From NCBI RefSeq assembly GCF_008086345.1, contig NZ_CP043006.1, positions 3,408,032-3,472,031 of the forward strand: 64,000 bases of DNA, given 5' to 3'. The notes below the pieces were generated by a model that saw nothing but the letters and a program-made list of their open reading frames with translations, did not search any database and had not been told where the DNA came from. Source of the stretch: Chitinophaga sp. XS-30 (GTDB lineage: Bacteria > Bacteroidota > Bacteroidia > Chitinophagales > Chitinophagaceae). Every line of letters begins with the position of its first letter. Position 1 is the first letter of the stretch. The position numbers and the translations under genes are program-made. This document shows positions 42,321 through 51,791 of this stretch, piece after piece.

Positions 42321-43586
42321 TTACCTGGGATCTCCCCAGAATGTCAACTCGGCGACGTTGAAAAAGTTATTGGTGAGCGATGCGTTCTCCAGGCACTGGA
42401 AACGGATGTACCGCACCTTGGGCAGATCGAGCGAAAAATTGTAGCTGAAACCTGCATTCCAGAAATCGAGGTCCGCATTCGTGTACTGCGGATTGGGGAG
42501 TCCGGATGGTTTGGGCAGCAGGCGGAAAGTGCCGAGATTGATCCAGCCGTTGGGAGAGGTTTCGCCCACACCGGGTGCGCCGGGGCCGTCAGGCAGCGTT
42601 TCATCCACAGGATCGGATGCCCGTCCCCATAAGGTCCAGCTCAACGGTGCTCCGGCCTGCCAGAGCCAGTTGCCGCTACCGTCAATCCCGCGGTTCCAGA
42701 TCGTGTACCGGCTCAGCTTGGCCGTCTGGCCCATATCGAACGTGATCACGGCAGGCCATACTAAAGGCTGAATGGGTTGCTCGGTATGATAACCCGGTGA
42801 TCCCGTATTGCCATTCCAGAGGTTTTGTATCTCCCAGCCAAAGCCTGTGCGGGCATCGGTGCCGAGTACATATGGACTGAACCTGGATTTATCCATCTGC
42901 ACTTCAAAGATCGGCGTTATCGTAGAGAAGAGCGTGTCTGATATATTCCCCCATTCATCGGTAATATAAATGCCAAAGTCTTTCGGGATGGTATCATATC
43001 CGCGCAGGCTGTAGGAAATCGTGTCGCTGTTCGTATAGTTCTGATGAATGATCTCATACTGTTTGGTGACCGCGTCCTGTGCAATGGTAACGATGCCCAG
43101 GTTAGCTTTGGAAAGGTTCAGCACATTGATGTTTACCCCGCCGAAATCCGGCTTCGTTTCAATGGTGGGGAACGCCTGCAGGTAGGCCGGAACGCCGGGA
43201 TGCACGGTAACTTCCACGGGGTCTGATTTTACATCCGCCCTGCTCACCGTGTACAGCGTTACGGTATAGTCCGCATTCTTTTCAAAACCGCCTACGAGGA
43301 TCGTATCTGAATAGAATGATGATTTGGTTTGCCGGCTGGCCTGATCGTTGATCATATAGTTGGCCTGCACGTAGAGGATATTGTCCGATTCGGGGAGATC
43401 GTAAGTGATGATCGCCGCGCCTGCCTCATTTTGCACTTTCACATTAGACACCGGGTCAGGCTTTGTCTTGTCCTGCGAAACGACATCTTTATAATCGTTG
43501 ACCTTGCTGCAGGAAAACGTCATCACGGCCAATGCAACAGGCAGCATGCGCCATAACGGTATTGTATATTGATTTGCCATAGTCAT
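42321..43586 (-). CDS. DUF4959/DUF5000-type surface lipoprotein (PUL 3)
   Basis: A lipoprotein of 421 residues with lipobox Cys26 (MTFSC). Three segments are visible: a DUF4959-like N-terminal Ig domain (KPDPVSNVKVQNEAGAAIIT), a DUF5126-like middle part, and a DUF5000-like discoidin C-terminus. The last contains WPAVITFDMGQTAKLSRYTI, the segment PLSWTLWGRASDP and VRYIRFQCLENAS. This three-domain layout is common just after susD in Bacteroidota and is thought to be a glycan-binding accessory. It lies 25 bases after susD and before the DUF4998 gene, so PUL 3 has two discoidin-bearing SGBPs in tandem. The function is inferred. Confidence 0.82.
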   Translation of the reverse strand: MTMANQYTIPLWRMLPVALAVMTFSCSKVNDYKDVVSQDKTKPDPVSNVKVQNEAGAAIITYDLPESDNILYVQANYMINDQASRQTKSSFYSDTILVGGFEKNADYTVTLYTVSRADVKSDPVEVTVHPGVPAYLQAFPTIETKPDFGGVNINVLNLSKANLGIVTIAQDAVTKQYEIIHQNYTNSDTISYSLRGYDTIPKDFGIYITDEWGNISDTLFSTITPIFEVQMDKSRFSPYVLGTDARTGFGWEIQNLWNGNTGSPGYHTEQPIQPLVWPAVITFDMGQTAKLSRYTIWNRGIDGSGNWLWQAGAPLSWTLWGRASDPVDETLPDGPGAPGVGETSPNGWINLGTFRLLPKPSGLPNPQYTNADLDFWNAGFSYNFSLDLPKVRYIRFQCLENASLTNNFFNVAELTFWGDPR

Positions 43587-43611
43587 TTTTTGAACGGTTC
43601 TTGACGAAAGA

Positions 43612-45525
43612 TCACCAGTAGGGTGTTTGAACGAGATTGGAGTTGGTGATCAGATCGTATTCCTGTATGGGGAACAGATAGTCCCTTAATCCAAATGAAG
43701 GCTGGTACACGGTGCTCAGCTGGTAGTAACCCGCAATGCTCCGGTTGAATACGCTCCATCCCTGGAAGGGGGAGGAGAGCACCGCCTGCAGTTCTTTCCA
43801 GCGGCGGAGGTCCCAGCCCGCCTGGCCTTCAAAGGCCAGCTCAATCCTTCTTTCCTGGTGGATGATCTGGCGGAGCCCTTCTTTGGTGGCGGGCTTGTTA
43901 GGATTGCGGGAGTATTGCGCCCAGGATTCCAGCACACCCGGCAGCCCGGCGCGTTCCCTCACCTTGTCGATCCAGGAATACACTTCCCCATCCGGACCGT
44001 AAGCCTCATTCAGGCATTCCGCATACAGCAGCCACAGGCCGGAAAGGCGGATGAAGGTCCAGGGATAGGTTTGCCATACGGTATTCTGGCCGGGTACGGA
44101 CTGGTAATGCACCAGTTTTTTGGGCCAGTAGCCGGTGGCGTTGTACCGGGTACGGTCGGGTGGCGAAGCATAACCATTCACCGCGTTCACATAATTCGGA
44201 TTGTTGTCATTCGTATTGCCTGATCCGAACCAGGTGGCGCCATCGAAAGCAACGCTGGAATAATAGCGCGGCTCCCGGAAGAAATTGCCTTTTACGGTCG
44301 TATAGTCCTGCCTGATATAATAACGGTGCGCTTCATCCCCGGTCTGCAGCTGATAGCGGCCCGCATAATCCCAGGTCTTGTCTTCATTAAGCGGCACACC
44401 ATTGCGGGTGTAAAATATCTCTGATGTGGCCACCGGTACGGAGAAATTGGAATAGACGGCGAACACGTTGGCCGCAGCTTCTGCGGTTACCCTGGGCATG
44501 GACATGTACTGCCAGCCGTAATGCGGGTTGAGCGTCCAGACCTGTTCGGGGTTCCAGCCGTCCACAAAAGCGCCCTGCAGTGTGAGCAGTTGCCGCGTCT
44601 GGTCGGACATGCTGACGATGTTGCCCTGTATCCGCAGTTCATACGGTTTGGCTCCCGCTTCCACAGCCGCATCTATTGCTATCCTGCATGCTTCGGCGGC
44701 GCGTTCCCATTTGAGCGGGTCCATCGTGGCGGGGAACAGCGGTTGCCCGCTCTTGTTTTTGAAAGAAACATAATCCGGATTGCCGTTGAAAAGCGGGCTG
44801 GCTTGTGTGGCGAGCACTTCCGCTTTGACGGCCAGCGCAATGGTGGACGTGATGCGTCCGGCTTCAGCTGCAGCGTTCTGTATGGCGGGAGGCAGACCGG
44901 CAATGGCCTCATCCAGCGTTTTGATCACGTAATTGAAGCAGGAATCCAGCGTTTGCTGCTGCTGCCGTACTTCTTCAGAGCCGGCATTGATGGGAATGGC
45001 GGCATCCGCAATGGGAATAGGCCCGTACATCCGCAGCAGCCAGTAGTGGTAATATGCTTTCAGGAATTTCGCCTCTGCGGACCAGCGTTGCCTTTCATAA
45101 GGCTGCACATCCAGCGGCAAATGAATATTGGCCAGGAAGATATTGCACATGCGGATGGATTCCCAAAGCCGTAGCCCCAGGTTATATCCGTCCCAGTAAT
45201 TATGCAGGGGATTCAGGCTGTTCTGCAATCCGCGCATCAGGTTAAAGCCGCCATCGCCGCCTTGTCCCCCCAGCGTAGTCTGATCCTGCATATTGATGGG
45301 AAATATGATCTCGCCGGAAGCAGTGAAACCCGGGTTCCTTCTCACGTCCGCCAACTGCTGGAGATTGGCATAGCAGCCGAAAAGGTAGGCCTGCGATTCA
45401 TTGGCGTTGCTGAATGAACTGGACAGTGTGGCCACATTGTCCGGTGTTACATCGAGGTATTTTTTGCACCCGGGCAATACAGTCATGATGCAACCGGCCA
45501 GGAATATTTTTAAGATGATCTTCAT
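43612..45525 (-). CDS. SusD/RagB-family glycan-binding lipoprotein (PUL 3)
   Basis: A lipoprotein of 637 residues with lipobox Cys20 (LPGC). SusD motifs include AEAKFLKAYYHYWLLRMYGP, FIRLSGLWLLYAECLNEAYG, HQERRIELAFEGQAGWDLRR and DYLFPIQEYDLITNSNLVQT. It is longer than the PUL 2 SusD but has the same order of motifs, and the extra residues are spread over loops. It works as the lid for the SusC encoded 24 bases upstream. The ligand is probably a fucose- and galactose-containing glycan, judged from the GH95 and GH36 genes downstream. Confidence 0.95.
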   Translation of the reverse strand: MKIILKIFLAGCIMTVLPGCKKYLDVTPDNVATLSSSFSNANESQAYLFGCYANLQQLADVRRNPGFTASGEIIFPINMQDQTTLGGQGGDGGFNLMRGLQNSLNPLHNYWDGYNLGLRLWESIRMCNIFLANIHLPLDVQPYERQRWSAEAKFLKAYYHYWLLRMYGPIPIADAAIPINAGSEEVRQQQQTLDSCFNYVIKTLDEAIAGLPPAIQNAAAEAGRITSTIALAVKAEVLATQASPLFNGNPDYVSFKNKSGQPLFPATMDPLKWERAAEACRIAIDAAVEAGAKPYELRIQGNIVSMSDQTRQLLTLQGAFVDGWNPEQVWTLNPHYGWQYMSMPRVTAEAAANVFAVYSNFSVPVATSEIFYTRNGVPLNEDKTWDYAGRYQLQTGDEAHRYYIRQDYTTVKGNFFREPRYYSSVAFDGATWFGSGNTNDNNPNYVNAVNGYASPPDRTRYNATGYWPKKLVHYQSVPGQNTVWQTYPWTFIRLSGLWLLYAECLNEAYGPDGEVYSWIDKVRERAGLPGVLESWAQYSRNPNKPATKEGLRQIIHQERRIELAFEGQAGWDLRRWKELQAVLSSPFQGWSVFNRSIAGYYQLSTVYQPSFGLRDYLFPIQEYDLITNSNLVQTPYW

Positions 45526-45549
45526 ATCCTCTTTTTTTATCGTTACAGG

Positions 45550-48500
45550 CTAGAATTCGAATTTCAGGCCAACGTTATATACTTTCTGGATCGGGTAAGC
45601 GAAGCCATTTCCGGCCAGCTCCGGGTCCCATAATTTGAATTTGCTGAAGGTCAGCAGATTCAAACCGCTGAAATAAATGCGTACGCTGTTCATGTGTGCC
45701 GGCCTGCTCCATTTTTTTGGGAGCGTGTAGCCGCCTTCCACGGATTTGAGGCGAATGAAGCTGCCGTCCCGCAGCCACCAGGTGCTGGTTTGCTGATTGT
45801 TCGGGATCTCGTAGGTGGAGAGCCTGGGCCAGAGCGCGTACAGGTTCTGATTTTCGGCGGACCAGTGATCGTCTGCATAAGCCTGCAATATCTGCGCATT
45901 ATTGGCGAAGGGTGCGGTACCGAATACGCCGGCGTTGAAATCGGTACGGGCGGAAGGATCAATAAAGAAAGATGATCTGGCCGAACCCTGGAAGAAGGCG
46001 CTGAGATCAAAACCTTTATACCCCACGGAAAAACCCGCACCATAAATGATCTGGGGCGTGGAGGGGAGGCCGATGGGCACCATATCGTCCTGGTCGATCA
46101 CACCGTCCTGGTTGATATCGCGGTACTTGATATCGCCACCCATGGGCAGATAATCTCCGAATATCTGCGTTGGTGAATTGCGCGCTTCCTTGTCGTCCAC
46201 GAAAAGCCTTTCTGCGATGTAGCCGAAGGGCTGGCTGATCATCCCGCCGGTGCGGTAACTCCAGGGATTGCGGTACTCCGGCTCCTCCAGGTGGATCACC
46301 TTGTTGCGGGTAACGGTGAGGTTGCCCAATGCGGAAGCCCACAGGCCGGAATTGAAATCTTTGCGGTAGTTCAGGTTCAGGTCAAGCCCCTCGGAAAGCG
46401 CTTTGCCCAGGTTGGAGCGGAGATTGCTGAGGGCCGCGTTCTCTATGCCCACCGTAACGGGAATGTACCCACGCTGTATCAGGATGTTGTACCTGTTCTC
46501 CCGGTACACCTCCGCCACCAGGTTCAGGCTGTTGAACAAAGTGATCTCCGCTGCAAGGTTCGTTTTGCGGGAGGTTTCCCAGGTCACATCTGGATTGGGA
46601 TAAGCATAGATCACCGTGCCGTTCATCGTCACGGAATTATTGGTGCCGAAGGAGGCGCCCGGCCCTGCATTGGGCGCTACGTTGGACAGGTAGAAGAAAC
46701 GTTGCGTGTTGGGATCGCCGATGGCATCATTGCCCACCAGGCCATAACTGCCGCGCAGCTTGAGCCTGGTGATCACTTCGCTGACGCCGCCCTGCCAGAA
46801 TTTTTCATTGGAGATCACCCATCCCGCACCGATCGTAGGGAAGAAACCGTAACGGTGCGCAGGCGCGAATTTTTCCGATCCGTTGTAGCCAAAATTGAAT
46901 TCAGCGAAATAACGGTTATCGTAGGAATAGCTTGCCCGGCCGGAAAGGCCCAGGTTGCGGTTGGGCAAGGAGGCCTGGAGGCTCCCGGCATTCCCGTTGA
47001 GCGTTTGCTGCCGTGTGCCGATAAGGGAGGCGCCAACGGTATGCTGACCGAAGGCGTTGCTGTAGTCTATCCTCCCGAGCATGTACAGATAGGTATTCAG
47101 ATATTTAGGCCCTTCCTGGTAACCGAGGTATTCCCTTGCAGCACCGGGCTGAGGATTGAGCCAGCTGAGCTTGTATTCGCCGGCCTGCTCGTCAAAACTC
47201 TGTATGCCGTAGTAGAAGGGAAGATAATTGCGGCTGACATCAAAATAGGAATAACGGTTGGTGCTGAACAATCCGAAAAAGGTCAGTCCGGGTACAATGA
47301 ACTTCAGGTTCTGGTTTACCTCGAACTGGGCAGACATGCGCGATTCGGAGAAACTCTTGTACCCGTACATCAGTGATGCATAGGGATTGGATTGCAGGTT
47401 GCCGGTCTGGTTGACCGCATTGCCGAACAGGATGTGTCTGGTATTGCGGTTGGCGCTGTCCGGCAAATAATAAGCCTGGAAAGCAACCGGACTGGAATGC
47501 AGGGCCTGCGAGTAGAGGTCCGTTGCAAAGCCGCCGCCCTGGTTGCTGATGGGGCCGATATATTCATTGAAATTGCCCCAGAGGCGAACGCCCACTTCGG
47601 TAGTAGGCGTGACCTTGATGCTGGTATTCGCCCTCAGCTGGTAGTTCTCGAAGCGCATCCCCGAATTGAAATTATTGACAGGGTTGACCTGCAGAATACC
47701 GTTATCTCTCGAATAAGAGCCGGCCACATAATATTTCGCCAGATCATTGCCGCCGCTTACGCTGAAATTCGCGCGGTGCGTATTGGTGCGTTCCTTGAAT
47801 ATCTCTTTCACCCAATCCACGGCAGGGTAGATGTAGGGATAAATGCCGCCTTCCCCGTTCAGGGTTTTCTGTGTGCCGATGATTTTATTTGGACTGTAGA
47901 ACGGTGTGGCCAGCGGGTCCCTTGTGGTCAGCGCTTCGTTGTAGGTGCGCATATAAGTGATAGGGTCCGCCAGTTTGATGCTTTTCGTAGGCGCGGAAAT
48001 AGCGGATTCCACCCGCAGTTCCACCTTGGCCTTGCCGGCTTTGCCCTCTTTGGTGGTCACCAGTATGACGCCGTTGGCGCCTCTGGCACCGTATAGGGCA
48101 GCTGCGCTGGCATCTTTCAGGATGGAAAAACTGGCGATGTCATCTACCTGTATCCTGGCCAGATCGTTGGCCGTCAGTTCAATATTGTCAACAAGAATAA
48201 GCGGGCTGTTGCTGTAACCGAGTGTAGTCACGCCGCGGATGAAAAATGAGGAGTTGTCCAGCCCCGGCTGTCCGCCCCTTTGAAAAGAAATAACGCCGGC
48301 CACTTTTCCAGCCAGGGCATTGGTGAGATTGCTGGCCGGGATCTTCAGCTCTCCCGGTTGTATGGATGTAACAGAGCCTACCACTGCCTCGCGCCGCTCT
48401 TTGCGGCCGAAAGCCGTGATCACTACCGCGCCGAAAGTATCGATTGCCGGGGACAGGTACACCGTCAGCGGCTTTCCTTTCTGAACCATCAGTTCTCTGG

Positions 48501-48786
48501 GTTTGTAACCCACGCAGGTAAATTCGAGCAATGCCTGGTTGCCGGAAACATCCAGCGTAAAGGCGCCCGACCTGTCCGTACTCGTTCCCTGGCGGGTGCC
48601 TTTTATGACCACAGACGCCCGGTCTATCGGCGCCCGTGTAGCACTGTCCAGCACAAAGCCGCTCAGTGGCCCGGTGCTTTGCGCGAAAGCATGCGCCGAA
48701 AAAATGAAGAAAAGTGGAACGGCCAGCAAGCGGCAAGCCAAACGCTTCAGGCTGTTAAAGCAGGTAAATCTGAAATTCATATTCAA
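45550..48786 (-). CDS. SusC/RagA-family TonB-dependent glycan importer (PUL 3)
   Basis: Outer-membrane importer of 1078 residues. The signal peptide ends AHAFAQ (about residue 36). The regulatory-like domain (SGFVLDSATRAPIDRASVVI) covers about 40-120. The plug has AVVITAFGRKERREAVVGSV and LYGARGANGVILVTTKEGK, and the barrel ends KVYNVGLKFEF. No STN domain is present. It is the first gene of the six-gene operon susC-susD-SGBP-SGBP-GH95-GH36. A 294-base leader upstream carries phased repeats that may be regulator sites. Two further genes on the same strand, a symporter and a GntR-type regulator, lie before that leader. Confidence 0.96.
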   Translation of the reverse strand: MNMNFRFTCFNSLKRLACRLLAVPLFFIFSAHAFAQSTGPLSGFVLDSATRAPIDRASVVIKGTRQGTSTDRSGAFTLDVSGNQALLEFTCVGYKPRELMVQKGKPLTVYLSPAIDTFGAVVITAFGRKERREAVVGSVTSIQPGELKIPASNLTNALAGKVAGVISFQRGGQPGLDNSSFFIRGVTTLGYSNSPLILVDNIELTANDLARIQVDDIASFSILKDASAAALYGARGANGVILVTTKEGKAGKAKVELRVESAISAPTKSIKLADPITYMRTYNEALTTRDPLATPFYSPNKIIGTQKTLNGEGGIYPYIYPAVDWVKEIFKERTNTHRANFSVSGGNDLAKYYVAGSYSRDNGILQVNPVNNFNSGMRFENYQLRANTSIKVTPTTEVGVRLWGNFNEYIGPISNQGGGFATDLYSQALHSSPVAFQAYYLPDSANRNTRHILFGNAVNQTGNLQSNPYASLMYGYKSFSESRMSAQFEVNQNLKFIVPGLTFFGLFSTNRYSYFDVSRNYLPFYYGIQSFDEQAGEYKLSWLNPQPGAAREYLGYQEGPKYLNTYLYMLGRIDYSNAFGQHTVGASLIGTRQQTLNGNAGSLQASLPNRNLGLSGRASYSYDNRYFAEFNFGYNGSEKFAPAHRYGFFPTIGAGWVISNEKFWQGGVSEVITRLKLRGSYGLVGNDAIGDPNTQRFFYLSNVAPNAGPGASFGTNNSVTMNGTVIYAYPNPDVTWETSRKTNLAAEITLFNSLNLVAEVYRENRYNILIQRGYIPVTVGIENAALSNLRSNLGKALSEGLDLNLNYRKDFNSGLWASALGNLTVTRNKVIHLEEPEYRNPWSYRTGGMISQPFGYIAERLFVDDKEARNSPTQIFGDYLPMGGDIKYRDINQDGVIDQDDMVPIGLPSTPQIIYGAGFSVGYKGFDLSAFFQGSARSSFFIDPSARTDFNAGVFGTAPFANNAQILQAYADDHWSAENQNLYALWPRLSTYEIPNNQQTSTWWLRDGSFIRLKSVEGGYTLPKKWSRPAHMNSVRIYFSGLNLLTFSKFKLWDPELAGNGFAYPIQKVYNVGLKFEF

Positions 48787-48893
48787 GCGATTGAGATGTT
48801 GACTGGCGCTATCGCCATGCTAAATGCATTAAAACATACGGTTGACAGATAATCAAAGGTTGAGACTTACGGTTGGCACATGACGGTATGGCG

Positions 48894-48930
48894 CATAACG
48901 TGTTTATTTATCTTATTGATTCATAACGTG
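48894..48930. repeat. CATAACGTG direct repeat in the PUL 3 leader
   Basis: The 9-mer CATAACGTG occurs at 48894-48902 and again at 48922-48930, a 28-base step, 108 to 144 bases upstream of the susC start. It lies next to the TATACTAT repeats. A role as a transcription-factor site is possible but unsupported beyond its position. Confidence 0.35.
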
Positions 48931-48952
48931 ATAAGGGTAGTATGGCTATCAT

Positions 48953-48976
48953 CTATTCTATACTATCCTATACTAT
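48953..48976. promoter_or_regulatory. Helically phased TATACTAT repeats upstream of PUL 3 susC
   Basis: TATACTAT occurs at 48959-48966 and 48969-48976, exactly one helical turn (10 bases) apart. It is preceded by the related CTATTCTA (48953-48960). The same CTATTCTA is found at 51743-51750 in front of the GntR-type regulator gene. This is consistent with sites for the local regulator in both its own leader and that of susC. The sequence is low in complexity, so chance is not excluded. Confidence 0.4.
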
Positions 48977-49080
48977 AATGCTAATTTATTACATTAATCC
49001 GATCCGCCAAAAAAAAACCGCTGTTTGGGCAAAAGGGTATCACTAATCAAGATGATAATATCAAAGCCCTGGAAAACCGT

Positions 49081-50676
49081 TTATGCGATGCCTGCCGGTG
49101 AAAAGAGGATGAATATCGACACCATCAGCACCAGCAGCAGTATATAATATCCAAAACGGTTTTTCCACGGCGGATTATTCAACACAGGTTGCTGCGGCAG
49201 TGCAAAAGCCCTGGCCATGGGCTTCAGGCGGCCGATCAAAAGCATCAGGGCCGTGGTGACAAGGAATAATATGGCCAGCACATGCAGGTAGTGGAATCCT
49301 GTATCGAACAGGAACTGCGTAGCCGTATATACCGTCGCAAAGAATGTGATCCCGATCTTGGCAGCCAGGGGAGGCACTTTCCTGGTCAGCAGGCCCACCA
49401 CCATGATGGTAAAGACCGGCACGCTGAAAAAGCTGCTTACTTTCTGCAGGTAGTTGTAAAAGCCGCCATCGAAATACATGATATAGGGAGAGAACACTAT
49501 GGCTGCGATGGTCACACCGATCTGCAGCGTTTTTCCGCTGCGGAGCAGCCTGTGCTCATCGGCGGGGCGGCCTTTCCTTTCCAGCCAGGGCCGGAACAGG
49601 TTCATGGTAAATAAGGTGCCGGTACTGTTCAGCCCGGCATTGAAGGTACTGAGCGCTCCTCCGAAAACCACGGCAGCCACCAGCCCGATGAAAACAGGCG
49701 GCAGAATATCGCTCACCAGGCGCGGGAAGACAGTAGCGGTATTATCCAGGCCGGGATATAAATGCACAGCTATCAATCCCGGAACATTCAGCAAAAGCGG
49801 CGCAAACAGTTTCCCGACAGCGGCAAGGGCTATGCCTTTCTGGCTTTCCTTGAGGTTTTTGGAGGCCAGGGCTTCCTGTACGATATATTGCTCCATGCCC
49901 CAGTAGTAGATATTGATCAGCAGCATACCGGTAAACAGTGTACCGAATGGCAGCACATCTCCGGGGCCGCCGATCGCATTCAGGTGTTCCCGGTGCGAGA
50001 ACGTCAGGGTTTCAACACCCTGCCGGATACTGCCATCGCCCAGGTAGCGGAACCCGTACCATACGATCAGGCTTGCACCGATCAGCATACCGATGCCCTG
50101 CACCACATCGGTAATGGTGATGGCCCGAAGGCCGCCCAGCACATTGTACAGGCAGCCCACAATGCCCACGATCAGCACGATCAGCCGGATAGCGGAAAAG
50201 TAACTGATGCCAAGCCATTCATCCACGCGAAAGATCCCGTTGATGGCCACTGCGCAGCCATACAGCACGGAAGGGATGAGGTTCACCAGGTATCCGAGAA
50301 GAAAGATGACGGAAACGATCCGTTGCGTTTGCACATCGAATCTTTTAGCCAGGAAGTCAGGCGTGGTTACCGCACCGATCTTCAGGTACACCGGCATCAG
50401 GAATTCCGCCACGATCAGCATGGCCAGCACAGAGCTCATGCCCCATGCCATGACGGACATATTGGTGGTGTAAACGAACTCGTTCTCGCCGATGAACTGG
50501 TTCGCGCTCATATTGGTAAGGAACATGGAGCTGCCGATCATCCAGAAACCCAGGCTGCGGTTGCCGAGGTAAAAGCCCACCGGTGTTTGCTGCTGTTTTT
50601 TTCTCGTGGCATAGATGGATGCCAGTGCCGCCACAACCGTTACGAACAGGAAGCTCAGAAGTATGGTAAGATTCAT
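49081..50676 (-). CDS. Sodium:solute symporter (SSS family) for a sugar
   Basis: An inner-membrane sodium-coupled transporter of 531 residues with about 13-14 hydrophobic helices. Typical SSS features are SANQFIGENEFVYTTNMSVM near the sodium site in helix 1-2, the VYLKIGAVTTPDFLAKRFD loop and GGLRAITITDVVQG. Relatives in Bacteroidota carry galactose, fucose or other monosaccharides. Here the substrate is probably one of the sugars freed by GH95 or GH36, which is inference. It starts 10 bases after the GntR-type regulator stop, so the two form one operon. No isomerase or kinase for fucose or galactose is present nearby. Confidence 0.9.
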   Translation of the reverse strand: MNLTILLSFLFVTVVAALASIYATRKKQQQTPVGFYLGNRSLGFWMIGSSMFLTNMSANQFIGENEFVYTTNMSVMAWGMSSVLAMLIVAEFLMPVYLKIGAVTTPDFLAKRFDVQTQRIVSVIFLLGYLVNLIPSVLYGCAVAINGIFRVDEWLGISYFSAIRLIVLIVGIVGCLYNVLGGLRAITITDVVQGIGMLIGASLIVWYGFRYLGDGSIRQGVETLTFSHREHLNAIGGPGDVLPFGTLFTGMLLINIYYWGMEQYIVQEALASKNLKESQKGIALAAVGKLFAPLLLNVPGLIAVHLYPGLDNTATVFPRLVSDILPPVFIGLVAAVVFGGALSTFNAGLNSTGTLFTMNLFRPWLERKGRPADEHRLLRSGKTLQIGVTIAAIVFSPYIMYFDGGFYNYLQKVSSFFSVPVFTIMVVGLLTRKVPPLAAKIGITFFATVYTATQFLFDTGFHYLHVLAILFLVTTALMLLIGRLKPMARAFALPQQPVLNNPPWKNRFGYYILLLVLMVSIFILFSPAGIA

Positions 50677-50686
50677 AATAATGCAA

Positions 50687-51703
50687 TCATAAAGATCCCC
50701 TGCGCAACAGAACGGTAGGAACGACCTCCTGTATCTTTTCGCGCGTCAGCACAAACCTGGCGGCCTTTTCGGCCATGACGGCAAAGTCTGTGGAATATGT
50801 GGTGATGCCGTCAAAGATGATCTCTTTTACCACTTCATCGTTATGGGAAAGGATGCCCACATCTTTGCCAAGCCTGAAACCCTTTGCCTTGGCATCTTTC
50901 AGCATCAGCCAAAGCTCTGCATTGTTGATCGTGAAATAAACATATCCCTTTTCGATGGACCCGGGAACATACTCCGTGCGGATCACGCTTTTGATCTTGA
51001 AATCTTTCACGAACCGCTTGTATGCCCCCAGTATCTCTATAGGGGTATCGGATGCCGGTCTGTGATAATGCACCATTCCGCGGAATTTACGGATAGCCGG
51101 CGCCAGTTGCGAAAACGCGGTATAGGTGGGCTTTTCAAACTCCTGCACAATGTAGGAGAAATCGCCGTCCATCTTCAGGTAGCGGTCGATCATCAGGAAT
51201 TTGTTCAGCGGCAGTGCGCCAAGTATCTCCGGCGTTTTTTTATGAGGGATGGGGGCGACCACGTACATGCCGTATTTGCCCCTGACGTTGGCAATGATGC
51301 TTTCCAGTACGTCTATATTGTTATGATGGAAAAATATATCGATGACCGCCGGTGTGCCCAGGCTGTCGCGGAACGTTTTGTACAGCACCTCCTGGAAACT
51401 GTCAAACGCAAAAATGATCAGCGCGATCCGCAGATTATGTTCCGTGTTTTCCCTGGCTACGTAAAAACCGATCCGGTTCTTCGATTCCACAATGCCCCGG
51501 CTGACCAGTTCTTTATACCCTTTTGCGATGGTTTCCCGCGCAAACCCCAGCTCTTTTATCAGGTTATTCACAGAGGGCAGCATGTCTCCGCGCTGAATGA
51601 CCTTGTCGTTGATCGCATTGATGATACCCTGTACCAGTTGTTCGTGTTTAGACAGCCCCTGAATATTTTCCAGCTCCCTGATCAGCTCATATATATTGTG
51701 CAT
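50687..51703 (-). CDS. GntR-HTH regulator with LacI-type sugar-sensing domain (PUL 3)
   Basis: A one-component regulator of 338 residues. The N-terminal GntR winged helix (GDMLPSVNNLIKELGFARET and GYKELVSRGIVESKNRIGFY, about residues 30-85) is joined to a C-terminal periplasmic-binding-protein-like domain, with LRIALIIFAFDSFQEVLYKT, GKDVGILSHNDEVVKEIIFD and GITTYSTDFAVMAEKAARFV. In Bacteroidota this architecture controls pathways for free monosaccharides such as arabinose, fucose or rhamnose. It likely senses the sugar imported by the symporter encoded 10 bases downstream and controls PUL 3. Its leader holds an inverted repeat and a CTATTCTA motif shared with the susC leader. Confidence 0.9.
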   Translation of the reverse strand: MHNIYELIRELENIQGLSKHEQLVQGIINAINDKVIQRGDMLPSVNNLIKELGFARETIAKGYKELVSRGIVESKNRIGFYVARENTEHNLRIALIIFAFDSFQEVLYKTFRDSLGTPAVIDIFFHHNNIDVLESIIANVRGKYGMYVVAPIPHKKTPEILGALPLNKFLMIDRYLKMDGDFSYIVQEFEKPTYTAFSQLAPAIRKFRGMVHYHRPASDTPIEILGAYKRFVKDFKIKSVIRTEYVPGSIEKGYVYFTINNAELWLMLKDAKAKGFRLGKDVGILSHNDEVVKEIIFDGITTYSTDFAVMAEKAARFVLTREKIQEVVPTVLLRRGSL

Positions 51704-51718
51704 AGCAGATAATTAACC

Positions 51719-51737
51719 GACAGCCTCTTAAGCTGTC
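51719..51737. promoter_or_regulatory. Inverted repeat in the leader of the PUL 3 regulator
   Basis: GACAGC (51719-51724) and GCTGTC (51732-51737) flank a 7-base spacer, 16 to 34 bases upstream of the regulator start. Next to it is TATTCTATTCTA (51739-51750). It may be an operator or a small mRNA hairpin. Confidence 0.35.
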
Positions 51738-51791
51738 CTATTCTATTCTACACGTAAATATATTTAACTTTTCGGGATTAGGGTTGCTCTT

